Shown: piece after piece, positions 9,019 through 17,727 of the stretch
Position numbering within the stretch: the first letter of the stretch is position 1
Layout of the letters: each line of letters starts with the position of its first letter
Assembly (NCBI RefSeq): GCF_913060805.1
Contig: NZ_CAJXTC010000013.1
Coordinates: 62,001-126,000 of the forward strand
DNA length: 64,000 nt
Reading direction: 5' to 3'
DNA from: an uncultured Draconibacterium sp.
Lineage (GTDB): Bacteria > Bacteroidota > Bacteroidia > Bacteroidales > Prolixibacteraceae
Program-made: the position numbers and the translations under genes
Notes under the pieces: generated by a model
Seen by the model: the letters and a program-made list of their open reading frames with translations, nothing else
The model's database searches: none
Told to the model about the DNA's origin: nothing

Positions 9019-10563
9019 TTAATAACAACTCCAATGAAACCGTTCAGAGGATTTGAAAGTTTCCCAGGCAGCGTTGTCAGGGAAGATCCGTTGCAGGGCT
9101 TTTTCAACACCCTCGCCCATAGCTTTTGAGCCGCAGACATAAACATGTGCATCGTGTTTTATAAATGCTGCTACTTCGTTGTGTTTTTTTAATAGCAAGT
9201 CCTGAACGTACATTGGATTTTGCGGGCTTCGTGACTCCACTGCATCAAACAAAAAGCTGGCGTGCCGTTCGCTTATTGCGCTGAATTCGGAGTGGTAACG
9301 GTTTTTAGAATGATGCGACTGTTCGCCCCAAAGCAACCACGCGTTTGCTGGGAAATCATGTTGCTCCAGCTCTTGTACAAAAGCACGGAATGGTGCCACT
9401 CCTGTTCCGGCAGCGATCATTAGTACAGGAGTATTTTTATCTGCCGGCAAATAAAAATCGGGATTTGCTGCCAGACGAAAACGAACGGAACTACCCGGCT
9501 CAATACTTTCGTTTAACCAGTTGGAAGCAGCGCCTAAATGATTTTCTCCGTTGAACTGAAAACGAACAGTTTTTACCATCAGATCAATTGGCTTTTTGGC
9601 ATTGGGAACGCTGCTAATTGAAAACTGCCGGATGCGTATTGGCGGTAACAACGACAGCAATTTTTCACCCGAAATTTCTGATGGGAAATCGTTAAGCAGA
9701 TTGAGTACATTGGCCTTCTTCAGATAGATATCCAGCTCCTCATCTTGAGTAAGTAATTCGGCCAGTGATGTATTTGAAGTCGTCCCGGCATAAGCTTTTA
9801 GCAACTGACGGTTTACGCGCGTAATTTCTTTTTCGCGGGCAAAAGCGACTGCCAGTTGTGGTGCCTCTAATTTCTCGCAAAGCGCCTGCACAAGCTCCAT
9901 CGGATTTTCGGGAATTACATCCAGCAAATCACCGGTTTTATAGTTACCGGCTGCTTCCGGGCAATCAATCTCCAGGTGATAGGTGGCATTCTTGTCGGCA
10001 TCTACCGATAACAGCTCTCGATGCTTTAAAGTTCCGTTGTACCATTTTGAGCCTTCCAGTGAAATTTCATTTGCTGGCTCCTCTCCCGTTTTTAGCCGGG
10101 TCATCACCTCTTTTATCCACTCTACTGCCGGTTGTGCAAATTCTTCGTCACAGTCCTTTCGTGGCAGTATTCCTTTTGCTCCCAGCTCCTGCAGTCGTTT
10201 CTCCAGTGTTTTTCCAGCCTCGCAAAAGTCGTCGTAACTGGAATCGCCCAAGGCACAAACGGCAAACTGCAGTTGTTCCAAACCGGGCATATCAGCTGCC
10301 TGCAACTGTTTGTAAAACTTTCGGGCTTTTACCGGCGGTTCACCGTCGTCGTGGGTACTGACCACCATCAACGCCCGCTCCACATCTTTTAGTTGTTGCG
10401 GTTTTACTTTCGACATGCTGCTCAGGCGATGTGCAATATTTTGCCGGCCCAACTGCTTGCCCAGTTCTTCGGCCACCGTTTTTGAGTTGCCTGATTTTGT
10501 GCCATACAACACCATAAGCGGTGCCGCTTCTGCCGATCGCGAAAAGATATTTTTAAGAAACAT
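9019..10563 (-). CDS. Diflavin (FMN/FAD) NADPH reductase, CysJ-like
   Basis: Soluble electron-transfer flavoprotein that would pass electrons from NAD(P)H through FAD and FMN to a partner. The 514 residues show a flavodoxin domain (about 17-150, with LYGTKSGNSKTVAEELG and the CALGDSSYDDFCEAGK loop), a CysJ-type FAD domain (about 190-340, with IRQFSISSVP) and an NADPH-binding domain (about 375-500, with VLMIAAGTGVAPFRAF and VYVCGSKAMGEGV), ending in an aromatic residue (SCY). It is annotated as the sulfite reductase alpha subunit family, but no sulfite reductase hemoprotein is nearby. The gene starts 2 bases after the stop of the PepSY-TM gene, so the two are almost certainly cotranscribed. 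A role in ferric-siderophore or other metal reduction is inferred from this context. Confidence 0.88.
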   Translation of the reverse strand: MFLKNIFSRSAEAAPLMVLYGTKSGNSKTVAEELGKQLGRQNIAHRLSSMSKVKPQQLKDVERALMVVSTHDDGEPPVKARKFYKQLQAADMPGLEQLQFAVCALGDSSYDDFCEAGKTLEKRLQELGAKGILPRKDCDEEFAQPAVEWIKEVMTRLKTGEEPANEISLEGSKWYNGTLKHRELLSVDADKNATYHLEIDCPEAAGNYKTGDLLDVIPENPMELVQALCEKLEAPQLAVAFAREKEITRVNRQLLKAYAGTTSNTSLAELLTQDEELDIYLKKANVLNLLNDFPSEISGEKLLSLLPPIRIRQFSISSVPNAKKPIDLMVKTVRFQFNGENHLGAASNWLNESIEPGSSVRFRLAANPDFYLPADKNTPVLMIAAGTGVAPFRAFVQELEQHDFPANAWLLWGEQSHHSKNRYHSEFSAISERHASFLFDAVESRSPQNPMYVQDLLLKKHNEVAAFIKHDAHVYVCGSKAMGEGVEKALQRIFPDNAAWETFKSSERFHWSCY

Positions 10564-10565
10564 AG

Positions 10566-11735
10566 TTACAGTTTTGATTTCAACAAATTCGCTTGCTGAC
10601 TGCTTTTTTTACGTTTGTTGTACCACACAAAAAAGCCCGTTACAGGCAGACTGGCACTTACCAGGCTCAACAAAAAGGCCAGTATTTTTCCGGGCAGTCC
10701 CCAAATCGCTCCCGTGTGGAGATCGTAATTCATATGATCAAGCTTATCGGCAAAACCGGCCTCATCGTATCTTTCCACCTCCAACAATTCCAGCGTGTAC
10801 CGATCGAAAAAATACTCGTCGTGATGATAAAAACGTCCCTGGTGTTTGTACAATACCACTTCAATGGCATCGTCGGCCTCGCGCAATTGCGGCGTCATAT
10901 AGATGCGTTTTGGATTGGGGTATTGTTCCAACGCGAGGTAAAAAGCCCTGTCGATTGCCGGAATGCTGTCAGGGGTTACCGAAGACGCTGCCTGAACAAC
11001 GGAGTGCGGATGTTCGTGCGCGGCTTTGCTCTCTCCTCCCGACGTTACATAATAAACGCCATTCCCGAACCACTTAAAACTCCACACCAGTCCGGTGCAG
11101 GCGATGATCAGCAGAAACAAAGCAGCATAAAATCCGGGAACATTGTGCAGGTCGAGGTTCAGTCGCTTCCACCCTGCCGACCATTTTACACGAAAACTTT
11201 TTTCGCGGTTTTTGGCCGTCCATTTCACCGGCCACCACATAATAATTCCGGTAATCAGCAATACAACGAATATCAGCACACCGATTCCCACCACCGGTTT
11301 TCCGATTGCCGGCGGAAGCCACAGGTAGCGGTGTCCTTTTATTATGAACTGAAAGAAATCAAACCCGCCATGCAAAACACCTTCCTTTTTGTGCAGCATT
11401 TCCCCTGAATAAGGATTGAGAAATACAACGCCAAAATCACGCCGGCCATTTTTGGTGTAATAAAAACCTACTGCTGCAGCACCGGTTTCGTCTTCGTAAG
11501 TCAATCCCGAAGGTGTTTTTCCCGGCATGTAAAACGAAGCGGTATCAACCAGCTGACTGGGCGGAACAAAAGCCTGGTTTTGGGCTTCAACCGTTCGCCA
11601 CGGTTCCACAGCTTTCATTATTTCGTTTTGAAAAACATAAATGCAGCCGGTGATACTCACAATAAAAACGATAAGGCCGGAGCCTAAACCCAGCCAGAGA
11701 TGTAACTTTCGAACAAGCGCTTTCCAATTTTGCAT
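10566..11735 (-). CDS. PepSY-associated TM (PepSY_TM) protein, candidate ferrisiderophore reductase subunit
   Basis: Inner-membrane protein of the PepSY_TM family, which includes FoxB/FpvG-type ferrisiderophore reductases. The ATG at 11735 gives 389 residues; a TTG at 11792 would add 19 residues without hydrophobic character. The first helix follows KLHLWLGLGSGLIVFIVSITG. A periplasmic segment precedes a second helix (GKPVVGIGVLIFVVLLITG then WWPVKW). A third follows DLHNVPGFYAALFLLI, and the last follows DLHTGAIWGLPGKILAFLLS. Histidines at helix starts (KLH, DLH, DLH) suit heme or metal coordination, as known for the family. The downstream neighbour is the diflavin reductase, the likely electron donor. 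Confidence 0.88.
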   Translation of the reverse strand: MQNWKALVRKLHLWLGLGSGLIVFIVSITGCIYVFQNEIMKAVEPWRTVEAQNQAFVPPSQLVDTASFYMPGKTPSGLTYEDETGAAAVGFYYTKNGRRDFGVVFLNPYSGEMLHKKEGVLHGGFDFFQFIIKGHRYLWLPPAIGKPVVGIGVLIFVVLLITGIIMWWPVKWTAKNREKSFRVKWSAGWKRLNLDLHNVPGFYAALFLLIIACTGLVWSFKWFGNGVYYVTSGGESKAAHEHPHSVVQAASSVTPDSIPAIDRAFYLALEQYPNPKRIYMTPQLREADDAIEVVLYKHQGRFYHHDEYFFDRYTLELLEVERYDEAGFADKLDHMNYDLHTGAIWGLPGKILAFLLSLVSASLPVTGFFVWYNKRKKSSQQANLLKSKL

Positions 11736-11920
11736 GCTTCCCGGTAATTTTTTAATGTTTCGAATCAAAAGTTGAATAACTTTTTGGGGCAAAACCCTTG
11801 ATTTTACCTCAAATCCTAAAGGATGATCAAGGATTTTCTCGCTTTCTTCCTTCAGGATCGAGGTAAAAAAGGGAGAAAATCAGCCATCAAGTAAAAGCAC
11901 AACTTTTAATTCGCATAAAT

Positions 11921-11968
11921 GATAAAAAAGGGATCTCCGCGCTTCCCGTAAAAGGACACACGGAGATC
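11921..11968 (-). terminator. Terminator after the DUF4374 gene
   Basis: Read on the minus strand, CTGATCTCCG pairs with CGGAGATC across a 21-base loop region and is followed by CCTTTTTTATC. It lies just after the DUF4374 stop and before the PepSY gene, so the latter may have its own promoter. Confidence 0.6.
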
Positions 11969-12000
11969 AGTTTATGAACTACAAGTGTTTTAGTATCGAT

Positions 12001-13230
12001 TTAAAATTTAAAGAATCCGGCGGTAAAGTTGGCCTGCACTTCAGCACCTTTGGTAGCTGTGTAGTTTACCGGATCGATCTGATAGACGTATGAATTTACA
12101 TCTTCAGGAACCACCAGGTAAATGTGCTGGCCATCGTATAAACTTGTTGCAGCCAGTTTACGCCCCAATCCTGAATGCTCAGGCACACCGCTGATATAGT
12201 TGATGGTCTTTTCCGACAGATCAAGCACCGCCGGTTTTAACGGACCGTCTGCCCATGCCGACTGTTCCCTTCTATCCGCAGAATTCATTTCAACAAAAAC
12301 TTTGTCGTTGCCAAGGTAAACCAGGTGCGCTGTTGTCAGACTGTCGGTAACCGTATTGAAATCGAAGATGTAATTGTTGTCGAATTCGCTGTCGCCACTG
12401 TTGATACGCAAGATTGCAGGATCTTTTGTGAACTGGCTAAATCCGTTGGCAGGATTGCTATGCGACAGTGCATACACATTTCCGCTTTCGTCTTTTATCA
12501 AACCCGATTTTGTACCAAAACCACCCACCGGGCCGGTACGATCGTCTTCAATAATTTTTACAAACTGCAGATCAGGGTAGCTAAAAACAGCAACCTGTGC
12601 CAGATCGGTGTGTGCGGTGGCATACGTGGCCGGATCGCTGATGTAATAGCTCACAAACAGGAAATCGCCACTTTGTACCATTCCTGAATAGGCGGCGCCG
12701 CTAAGGTCTGTAATTTCAGAAACTGCAGTATTTACGGTGCTTTCTGTTGTTATCGTTTCGGCGTCGATACGGTGCAGCGTAATCACATCCGACGACGATG
12801 CCATTTCAATGGCTACCAACATTCCGTCTTCGGTTTCCACAATGTCTTGCAGGCTGTTGCCAAACGACGAATTACCTCCGGTTTCCACCAGTTCGCCAGC
12901 AGTATTTTTTTCCAGCGCAATAATATCGGTGAGCTCAAAACCTCCAGTGGCATAAATACGGTCGTCAATCTTGTTGTAGGTATAATAACCCAAATGATCG
13001 ATTCCCTGCCCAACAGCAGAAAGACTTCCGCTCATTACATCTTCGAACAAAACGGTGTAGTATGTAAAGTTGCCGTCAGTGCCCTGGTAAGCGAGACTTA
13101 ATGCAAAATTTGCATCTTCGGTAATCACTTCAGGCACATCGTCATCGTTGCTGCAGGCGCTAAATAATAGTGTTCCGACTGCCAGTAAAGCAGTCATTGT
13201 TAATAGGTGTAAAAATTTTCCTTGTTTCAT
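12001..13230 (-). CDS. DUF4374-family surface or periplasmic lipoprotein
   Basis: Secreted lipoprotein of the DUF4374 family, which in Bacteroidota is repeatedly found beside siderophore-type TonB receptors and PepSY-TM proteins. The ATG at 13230 gives 409 residues with a lipoprotein signal (MKQGKFLHLLTMTALLAVGT then LLFSACSNDDD). A longer frame from 13350 would overlap the TonB receptor gene and lose the signal peptide, so it is rejected. The body is beta-rich, with repeated strand-turn motifs consistent with a beta-propeller-like fold (inference). The gene starts 26 bases after the receptor stop, giving a receptor-lipoprotein operon. Likely role: ligand binding or handling with the receptor. 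Confidence 0.85.
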   Translation of the reverse strand: MKQGKFLHLLTMTALLAVGTLLFSACSNDDDVPEVITEDANFALSLAYQGTDGNFTYYTVLFEDVMSGSLSAVGQGIDHLGYYTYNKIDDRIYATGGFELTDIIALEKNTAGELVETGGNSSFGNSLQDIVETEDGMLVAIEMASSSDVITLHRIDAETITTESTVNTAVSEITDLSGAAYSGMVQSGDFLFVSYYISDPATYATAHTDLAQVAVFSYPDLQFVKIIEDDRTGPVGGFGTKSGLIKDESGNVYALSHSNPANGFSQFTKDPAILRINSGDSEFDNNYIFDFNTVTDSLTTAHLVYLGNDKVFVEMNSADRREQSAWADGPLKPAVLDLSEKTINYISGVPEHSGLGRKLAATSLYDGQHIYLVVPEDVNSYVYQIDPVNYTATKGAEVQANFTAGFFKF

Positions 13231-13256
13231 TTTATTTCTGAATTTTAATTGAATTT

Positions 13257-15689
13257 TTAGATCGTATACCGGAGCTTGATGCTGAACGAGCGTCCGGGTT
13301 TTTGTAAATAATATTTGTCGTAGAGTTTTGTGTCGAACAAATTGCGGCATTCGGCAGCGATGTTGTATTTGCCGTTCTGTAGCGAATAGCTGAGTTCGAT
13401 GTCGTGTGAGATCTGGCGCGGAATGATATACTTGTCGCTGCCGGCACCAAGTTCGGTCCAGGTTAAGAAGTATTTTTCTACAAAATTTGCAAAGTAGTTG
13501 AGGTTGAGTATTGAGCCATCAGTAAGCCAGTTTTTGGCAGTTGCTCCCGCATTAAAATTGGCAAACAAATACGGTTTGTTGGGCAATCGGAAACCATAGT
13601 GGTAATTAGTTTGCCAGCCCGAACCTGTGTATGATTCGTTGTAGATCAACTTTGCACGATCGGTAATATCCTGATAAGTTACGTTGGCTCCCAAATGAAG
13701 AACATCCTTCCATGCGTATTGCAGATTGCCTTCTACACCCAGCACACGCGTGTCGCTGAGGTTATCGTAGCGCGTTTGCGGACTGGAAACCGTAACAACC
13801 GTATAAATCAGATCTTTTGCCTCGCGGTAGATCAAACTACTTCCGATCGCCAAATGATGGTTCCCCAGTTTTTGTGTGCTAAAAGCTGCTCCCAGGTTGA
13901 TGTTATCGCTTTGCTCCGGCCCGAGGTCGGGATTAGCCTCCACAAATAAACCATCGCCAAAAATCTCTTCAGGCATGGGCATCCGGGCGGTATGTTCGTA
14001 CGAGAATTTCAACTGTAATTCCGGAATAACAAAATAACTGGTTGCCAGTCCGTAACCAAAATTGAACAGTTTGTTATCCACCGCCTCAACACGCTGGGTT
14101 TCCAATGCAAAATCGAACAGTTTTGAAGTAGCAGCATGAATGTGATACATTTTCCCAAACAGCGTGGTACTCCATCTATTATTCAAATCGAATTTATAAG
14201 CCAGTCCCAACACCTGTTTGGTCAGGTCTTTTGGAAAACGGTTGGCCGGCTCGTCGGGATGTTCCGTATCGTGTGCTTTTCTGTGAAAATAGTTGAGTGA
14301 ATAATTCAGTGCCAACGAACTGCGAGTGCTCAGTGCATATCCGGCATTTAACTGGGTACTAAAATCGGTTTCATTAAGCGTGGTGAAGGTGCGGTAAAAC
14401 TCGCCATCGGTCGACCTCTCTCCATTCGAGGTATAAATTATCGACGGCTCACCCAGCCAGTTGTAACGCACTCCCTGCAGTGTATCGATCACTTCCGACT
14501 GACTCCAGTTCAGGGCACTGTACAAACTCACATCCAGTCCTTCGGTCAACAAATCTTTTTTATTGTAACGAAGCGTTGGCATCAGCGAGCGGCTGTTCCG
14601 AACGATACCGCCGTAAACGGTGTTCATTGTTGCTCCGTGTTGTACCTGTTTATCGTTGCCCGAAAGCATAACTCCAAAAAGTAACTGGTCGGCAAATGAT
14701 TTATCCACCAATCCGGTTTCCAGTTTTAGCGATCCCGAGCGGTAACGATCGTGAAAACGACGTACCCAGGCGGTATCCACCACCGTATTGTTTTCCACAA
14801 TGCGCGCCCACACTTTATAATCGTTGTCAGAATAATTGTAAAACAAATTGCCGCGGAAAGTAAAGCCAGTTTCCTCGTTGGTGTAAGCGCCATTCAGCGA
14901 CGCACGATGTGTGTTAAACGATCCCAACGCATACGATGCATCGAGGTAATTATTGGTACGATTGGTAACGATATTCACGGCTCCGCCCAGCGCGTCGGTG
15001 CCCAACCAAACCGGCACCACACCTTTGTACACGTCGATGCGGTCGATCATATTTACCGGCAGATCACCCAATGTCATTGAGCCGGCGTTGTCCATTGGGA
15101 TTCCGTCCATAAAAAACTTCACCTGGTCGCCCGAAAAACCGTTGAGTGTAAAACTCAGGTCGGAGCCCAAACCGCCTTCTTCCTGAATACGCACACCCGG
15201 AATTCGGTCCAACACTGATTTTGCATCGCTGGTACTGTTGAACAACTCTTTGGTAGATACGGATGAGACCTGGTAGGCCTGCTCGATTACCCGACGTGTG
15301 GCCGATTTTCCGCTCACCACCACATCGTTGATCATGTAATTTTCAGGCTCCAAAACCAGTTCCAACGATGGCGACTGCCCGCTTTTTACCTGCACTTCCT
15401 GATCTTGCGATTGAAACCCGATGCAACTCACCTGCAGACGATAAGTACCGGTTGTAATATTTTGGAAAGTGAATTTACCGTTGATATCGGTGGTTACCCC
15501 TGTGTTGCCCGGATTAAGAACCAGGTTCACGCCCGGCAGTGTTTCGCCGTCGGCCGTTTGAACCGTTCCGGCAAGGTCCACCTTTTCTGCAGATTGCGCC
15601 CCAACATTTTGCTGCAAAAGCAAAACCACCGAAAAGCCCAGCAGGATATTCTGTAGTAGATTATTTCTAAAAATTGATTGTTTCCCCAT
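13257..15689 (-). CDS. TonB-dependent receptor (siderophore/metal type) with N-terminal carboxypeptidase-regulatory-like domain
   Basis: Outer-membrane active transporter. With ATG at 15689 the protein has 810 residues. It has a signal peptide (MGKQSIFRNNLLQNILLGFS through NVGAQ), a CarboxypepD_reg-like domain (about 30-110, with GTVQTADGETLPGVNLVLNP), a plug (about 115-225, with DRIPGVRIQEEGG and GTDALGGAVNIVT) and a 22-strand-type barrel ending SIKLRYTI. The in-frame TTG at 15710 lies almost at the predicted transcription start (-7 box at 15722-15729), so ATG 15689 is preferred. It lacks SusC signature motifs and has no SusD partner. Neighbours (DUF4374, PepSY-TM, diflavin reductase, His-rich barrel) point to iron or another metal complex as ligand. 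Confidence 0.9.
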   Translation of the reverse strand: MGKQSIFRNNLLQNILLGFSVVLLLQQNVGAQSAEKVDLAGTVQTADGETLPGVNLVLNPGNTGVTTDINGKFTFQNITTGTYRLQVSCIGFQSQDQEVQVKSGQSPSLELVLEPENYMINDVVVSGKSATRRVIEQAYQVSSVSTKELFNSTSDAKSVLDRIPGVRIQEEGGLGSDLSFTLNGFSGDQVKFFMDGIPMDNAGSMTLGDLPVNMIDRIDVYKGVVPVWLGTDALGGAVNIVTNRTNNYLDASYALGSFNTHRASLNGAYTNEETGFTFRGNLFYNYSDNDYKVWARIVENNTVVDTAWVRRFHDRYRSGSLKLETGLVDKSFADQLLFGVMLSGNDKQVQHGATMNTVYGGIVRNSRSLMPTLRYNKKDLLTEGLDVSLYSALNWSQSEVIDTLQGVRYNWLGEPSIIYTSNGERSTDGEFYRTFTTLNETDFSTQLNAGYALSTRSSLALNYSLNYFHRKAHDTEHPDEPANRFPKDLTKQVLGLAYKFDLNNRWSTTLFGKMYHIHAATSKLFDFALETQRVEAVDNKLFNFGYGLATSYFVIPELQLKFSYEHTARMPMPEEIFGDGLFVEANPDLGPEQSDNINLGAAFSTQKLGNHHLAIGSSLIYREAKDLIYTVVTVSSPQTRYDNLSDTRVLGVEGNLQYAWKDVLHLGANVTYQDITDRAKLIYNESYTGSGWQTNYHYGFRLPNKPYLFANFNAGATAKNWLTDGSILNLNYFANFVEKYFLTWTELGAGSDKYIIPRQISHDIELSYSLQNGKYNIAAECRNLFDTKLYDKYYLQKPGRSFSIKLRYTI

Positions 15690-15721
15690 TGTTTTCACGA
15701 ATTCTATCAAAGTAGTGTTCG

Positions 15722-15753
15722 CAAAAATAGAGGGCTACCTTAGGGTGCACAAT
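15722..15753 (-). promoter_or_regulatory. Bacteroidota-type promoter of the TonB receptor gene
   Basis: On the minus strand ATTG (15753-15750) is followed after 20 bases by TATTTTTG (15729-15722), matching the TTTG/TAnnTTTG pattern. The box ends 33 bases before the chosen ATG. Confidence 0.55.
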
Positions 15754-15813
15754 CCCCTATTGTAGTGAAATTAGCTTCTGCCACAAGACCGGACAAGCAG
15801 CACTCGCATATAA

Positions 15814-15847
15814 CATAAAAGAAAGATTGCCAGCATTTTGCCGGCAA
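15814..15847 (-). terminator. Terminator after the His-rich protein gene
   Basis: On the minus strand TTGCCGGCAAAATGCTGGCAA forms a short hairpin followed by TCTTTCTTTT. A second small hairpin (ATCCCC/GGGGAT, 15874-15891) lies between it and the stop codon. Confidence 0.5.
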
Positions 15848-15898
15848 CCCATTTAATATTTTAAGTATTTTGCATCCCCTGTTTTGGGGATTATATCA

Positions 15899-16408
15899 TT
15901 ACAGGCCTAACCCGATATGCAGTCCCATACTTAAATGTACGTGCTCGAAATTGTATCCCAATTCCACCATTGGGCCCATGTGGATGTTACCCACCTGAAA
16001 ATCGTAGGCAGTTTCAAAATGAAGGGCAAAATTTTTCTCGTCCCAGTCTTCACCTTCAAAAGCAATTCCGGGTGTTAGTGCAAAATGTAGCCGGTCGACA
16101 GGCGTATAACTACCAACAACACCAATTGTATTGTGGTGGTGTTCGTCGAAAATACGCTCGTAAGCCAGTCCCATTCCAAAATTCGAGTGACCGATATTTC
16201 TGATCACGTGAAGATGCAGGCCATAACTAAACTCATCTTCGCCAAAAAAATAAACTGCCGAGTTGCCGATTCCTATTTCGGTTTTATGTCCGTGGGTGTG
16301 GTCCTCGTGTTCATGATCATCATGATCGTGGTTCTCCTGGGCGTTAACATTCAAAACAAAAAACAGGGCAATAATGCCGCTTAACAAACTGATATAACTT
16401 TTTTTCAT
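15899..16408 (-). CDS. Histidine-rich outer-membrane beta-barrel protein
   Basis: Secreted protein of 169 residues from ATG 16408 (ATG 16414 and TTG 16432 are upstream in-frame alternatives). A signal peptide (MKKSYISLLSGIIALFFVLN, then VNAQ) is followed at once by a His/Asp/Glu-rich run (ENHDHDDHEHEDHTHGHK). The rest alternates hydrophobic and polar residues and ends GLHIGLGL, typical of a small 8-strand barrel. The His-rich tract suggests binding of Zn, Ni, Cu or Fe near the outer membrane. It lies upstream of the TonB receptor on the same strand, with terminator-like hairpins between, so it is probably a separate transcript. No specific family was recognised. Confidence 0.75.
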   Translation of the reverse strand: MKKSYISLLSGIIALFFVLNVNAQENHDHDDHEHEDHTHGHKTEIGIGNSAVYFFGEDEFSYGLHLHVIRNIGHSNFGMGLAYERIFDEHHHNTIGVVGSYTPVDRLHFALTPGIAFEGEDWDEKNFALHFETAYDFQVGNIHMGPMVELGYNFEHVHLSMGLHIGLGL

Positions 16409-16703
16409 TGTCATTTTAAACTTCGTATTCAAACAGTCTCAATCCAACGTATAAAATTGAAAAATGTTGAACTTCACTTGCTTTTTTGCAAAAAAAACTA
16501 ATTTTGTGGTTGTAAAATTTTTGCATGTTATACACAAATTTGGATTCCGTGAAGTAAATAACCTTTGGCAGCAGACCTTTGGTTATCCATTCGTTAAACT
16601 CCGACTATTTCCTGTCGGGGGCATTTTTATTTCATAATATTACAAACCGCCTGAAACTTAAAATACTTATACGCACAGTGTTTTAGGCAAAAATTAGTAC
16701 AAA

Positions 16704-17477
16704 ATGAGTAACGAAAATTCATCTATACACGAATTCGATGTAAATTTAATTTGCGAATATTTCTCGCACCTCGAACGCCAGGGACCGGGAAGTCTGGAAA
16801 TAACCATAAAGGCGCTAAGCTTTATTGAGGGCCTCGATGAACAGTCGAAAATTGCCGACATTGGTTGTGGTACCGGTGGGCAAACCATGATTTTAGCGCA
16901 ACATACGCCGGGGCAAATAAAGGGCCTCGACCTCTTCCCCACTTTTATCGACCTGTTTAATAAAAATGCGCAGAAGCACAACCTGCAAGAGCGCGTAAAA
17001 GGGATTGTTGGCTCGATGATGGAGCTGCCTTTTCAGGCGGAAGAGTTGGATTTAATCTGGTCGGAAGGCGCCATTTACAACATTGGTTTTGAACGCGGCC
17101 TGCGCGAGTGGAAAGCGTTTCTGAAACCGGGAGGATACGTTGCAGTGAGCGAAGCATCGTGGTTTACTGAAGAGCGCCCACAGGAGATCCATGATTTCTG
17201 GATGGACGCTTATCCCGGCATCGACACTATTCCGAATAAAGTAGCACAAATGCAGCAAGCCGGTTATGTACCAGTGGCATCATTTATTTTGCCCGACAAT
17301 TGCTGGCTCGAGCATTTTTATGCCTTGCATGCCAGGGTTCAGGAAACATATCTGAAAGAACACGCCGGCAATAAAGCCGCTGAGCGTTTTGTTGCCAACC
17401 AAAGGCACGAAGAGAAACTGTACAACAAGTACAAGGATTTTTATGGCTACGTGTTTTATATCGGAAAGAAGATTTAA
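16704..17477 (+). CDS. Class I SAM-dependent methyltransferase
   Basis: Soluble methyltransferase of 257 residues with a Rossmann-type SAM site: motif [18 protein letters not shown] (about 50-66), the acidic end of strand 2 in IKGLDLF, motif II-like [22 protein letters not shown], and motif [18 protein letters not shown]. The C-terminal part (about 160-257) has aromatic and charged residues suited to a small-molecule pocket. The acceptor is not identifiable. It resembles UbiE/Coq5-like proteins only in the SAM core, and its position far from the men genes gives no reason to call it MenG. It stands alone on the plus strand. Confidence 0.85.
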   Translation: MSNENSSIHEFDVNLICEYFSHLERQGPGSLEITIKALSFIEGLDEQSKIADIGCGTGGQTMILAQHTPGQIKGLDLFPTFIDLFNKNAQKHNLQERVKGIVGSMMELPFQAEELDLIWSEGAIYNIGFERGLREWKAFLKPGGYVAVSEASWFTEERPQEIHDFWMDAYPGIDTIPNKVAQMQQAGYVPVASFILPDNCWLEHFYALHARVQETYLKEHAGNKAAERFVANQRHEEKLYNKYKDFYGYVFYIGKKI

Positions 17478-17550
17478 GCAGCTATAATGAATCAGTAATG
17501 ATTCCCGGGAGTCATCAACAGAAATGCAAGTGAAACAATATTCGAAGAAC

Positions 17551-17615
17551 TCTCCCTAACTACCTCTCTTTGCGAAGAGTGGGACGATTGTGTCGAAGGC
17601 ACAATCAGGGTGAGT
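17551..17615 (+). repeat. Small intergenic double-hairpin repeat
   Basis: Two adjacent hairpins: CTCTTTGCGAAGAG (17566-17579) and GATTGTG...CACAATC (17586-17606), flanked by TCCCTAACTACC and AGGGTGAGT. This looks like a member of a dispersed intergenic family; no second copy was seen in the window. Confidence 0.4.
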
Positions 17616-17662
17616 CAATGAATTTTAAAGCATATTCTGCTATAAATTTTCAATTGCCTTTA

Positions 17663-17699
17663 ATAAAAAAGGGTCGTTCCGAAGTTCGGAACGACCCTT
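17663..17699 (-). terminator. Strong terminator after the DUF748/AsmA-like gene
   Basis: On the minus strand AAGGGTCGTTCCGAAC pairs with TTCGGAACGACCCTT and is followed by TTTTTTATT. It may also stop leftover transcription from the methyltransferase gene on the plus strand. Confidence 0.85.
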
Positions 17700-17727
17700 G
17701 ATTTATGTGATTAAACAAATAATCGAT

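Noticed and set aside
9019-10563. Diflavin protein as CysJ of assimilatory sulfite reductase
   Set aside because: No cysI, cysG, cysH or cysND gene is nearby, while a PepSY-TM gene is 2 bases away; a metal-reduction role fits better, though this is not proven.
10415-11077. Plus-strand frame of 220 codons across the diflavin reductase and PepSY-TM genes
   Set aside because: Antisense to two clear family members; composition is typical of a shadow frame (rich in Pro, Arg and Cys).
13231-13350. N-terminal extension of the DUF4374 protein
   Set aside because: It overlaps the end of the TonB receptor gene and would bury the lipoprotein signal peptide that starts at 13230.
16704-17477. Methyltransferase as MenG/UbiE completing the menaquinone pathway
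   Set aside because: It shares only the general SAM-binding core, is 24 kb from the men genes and has no UbiE signature that I can see.
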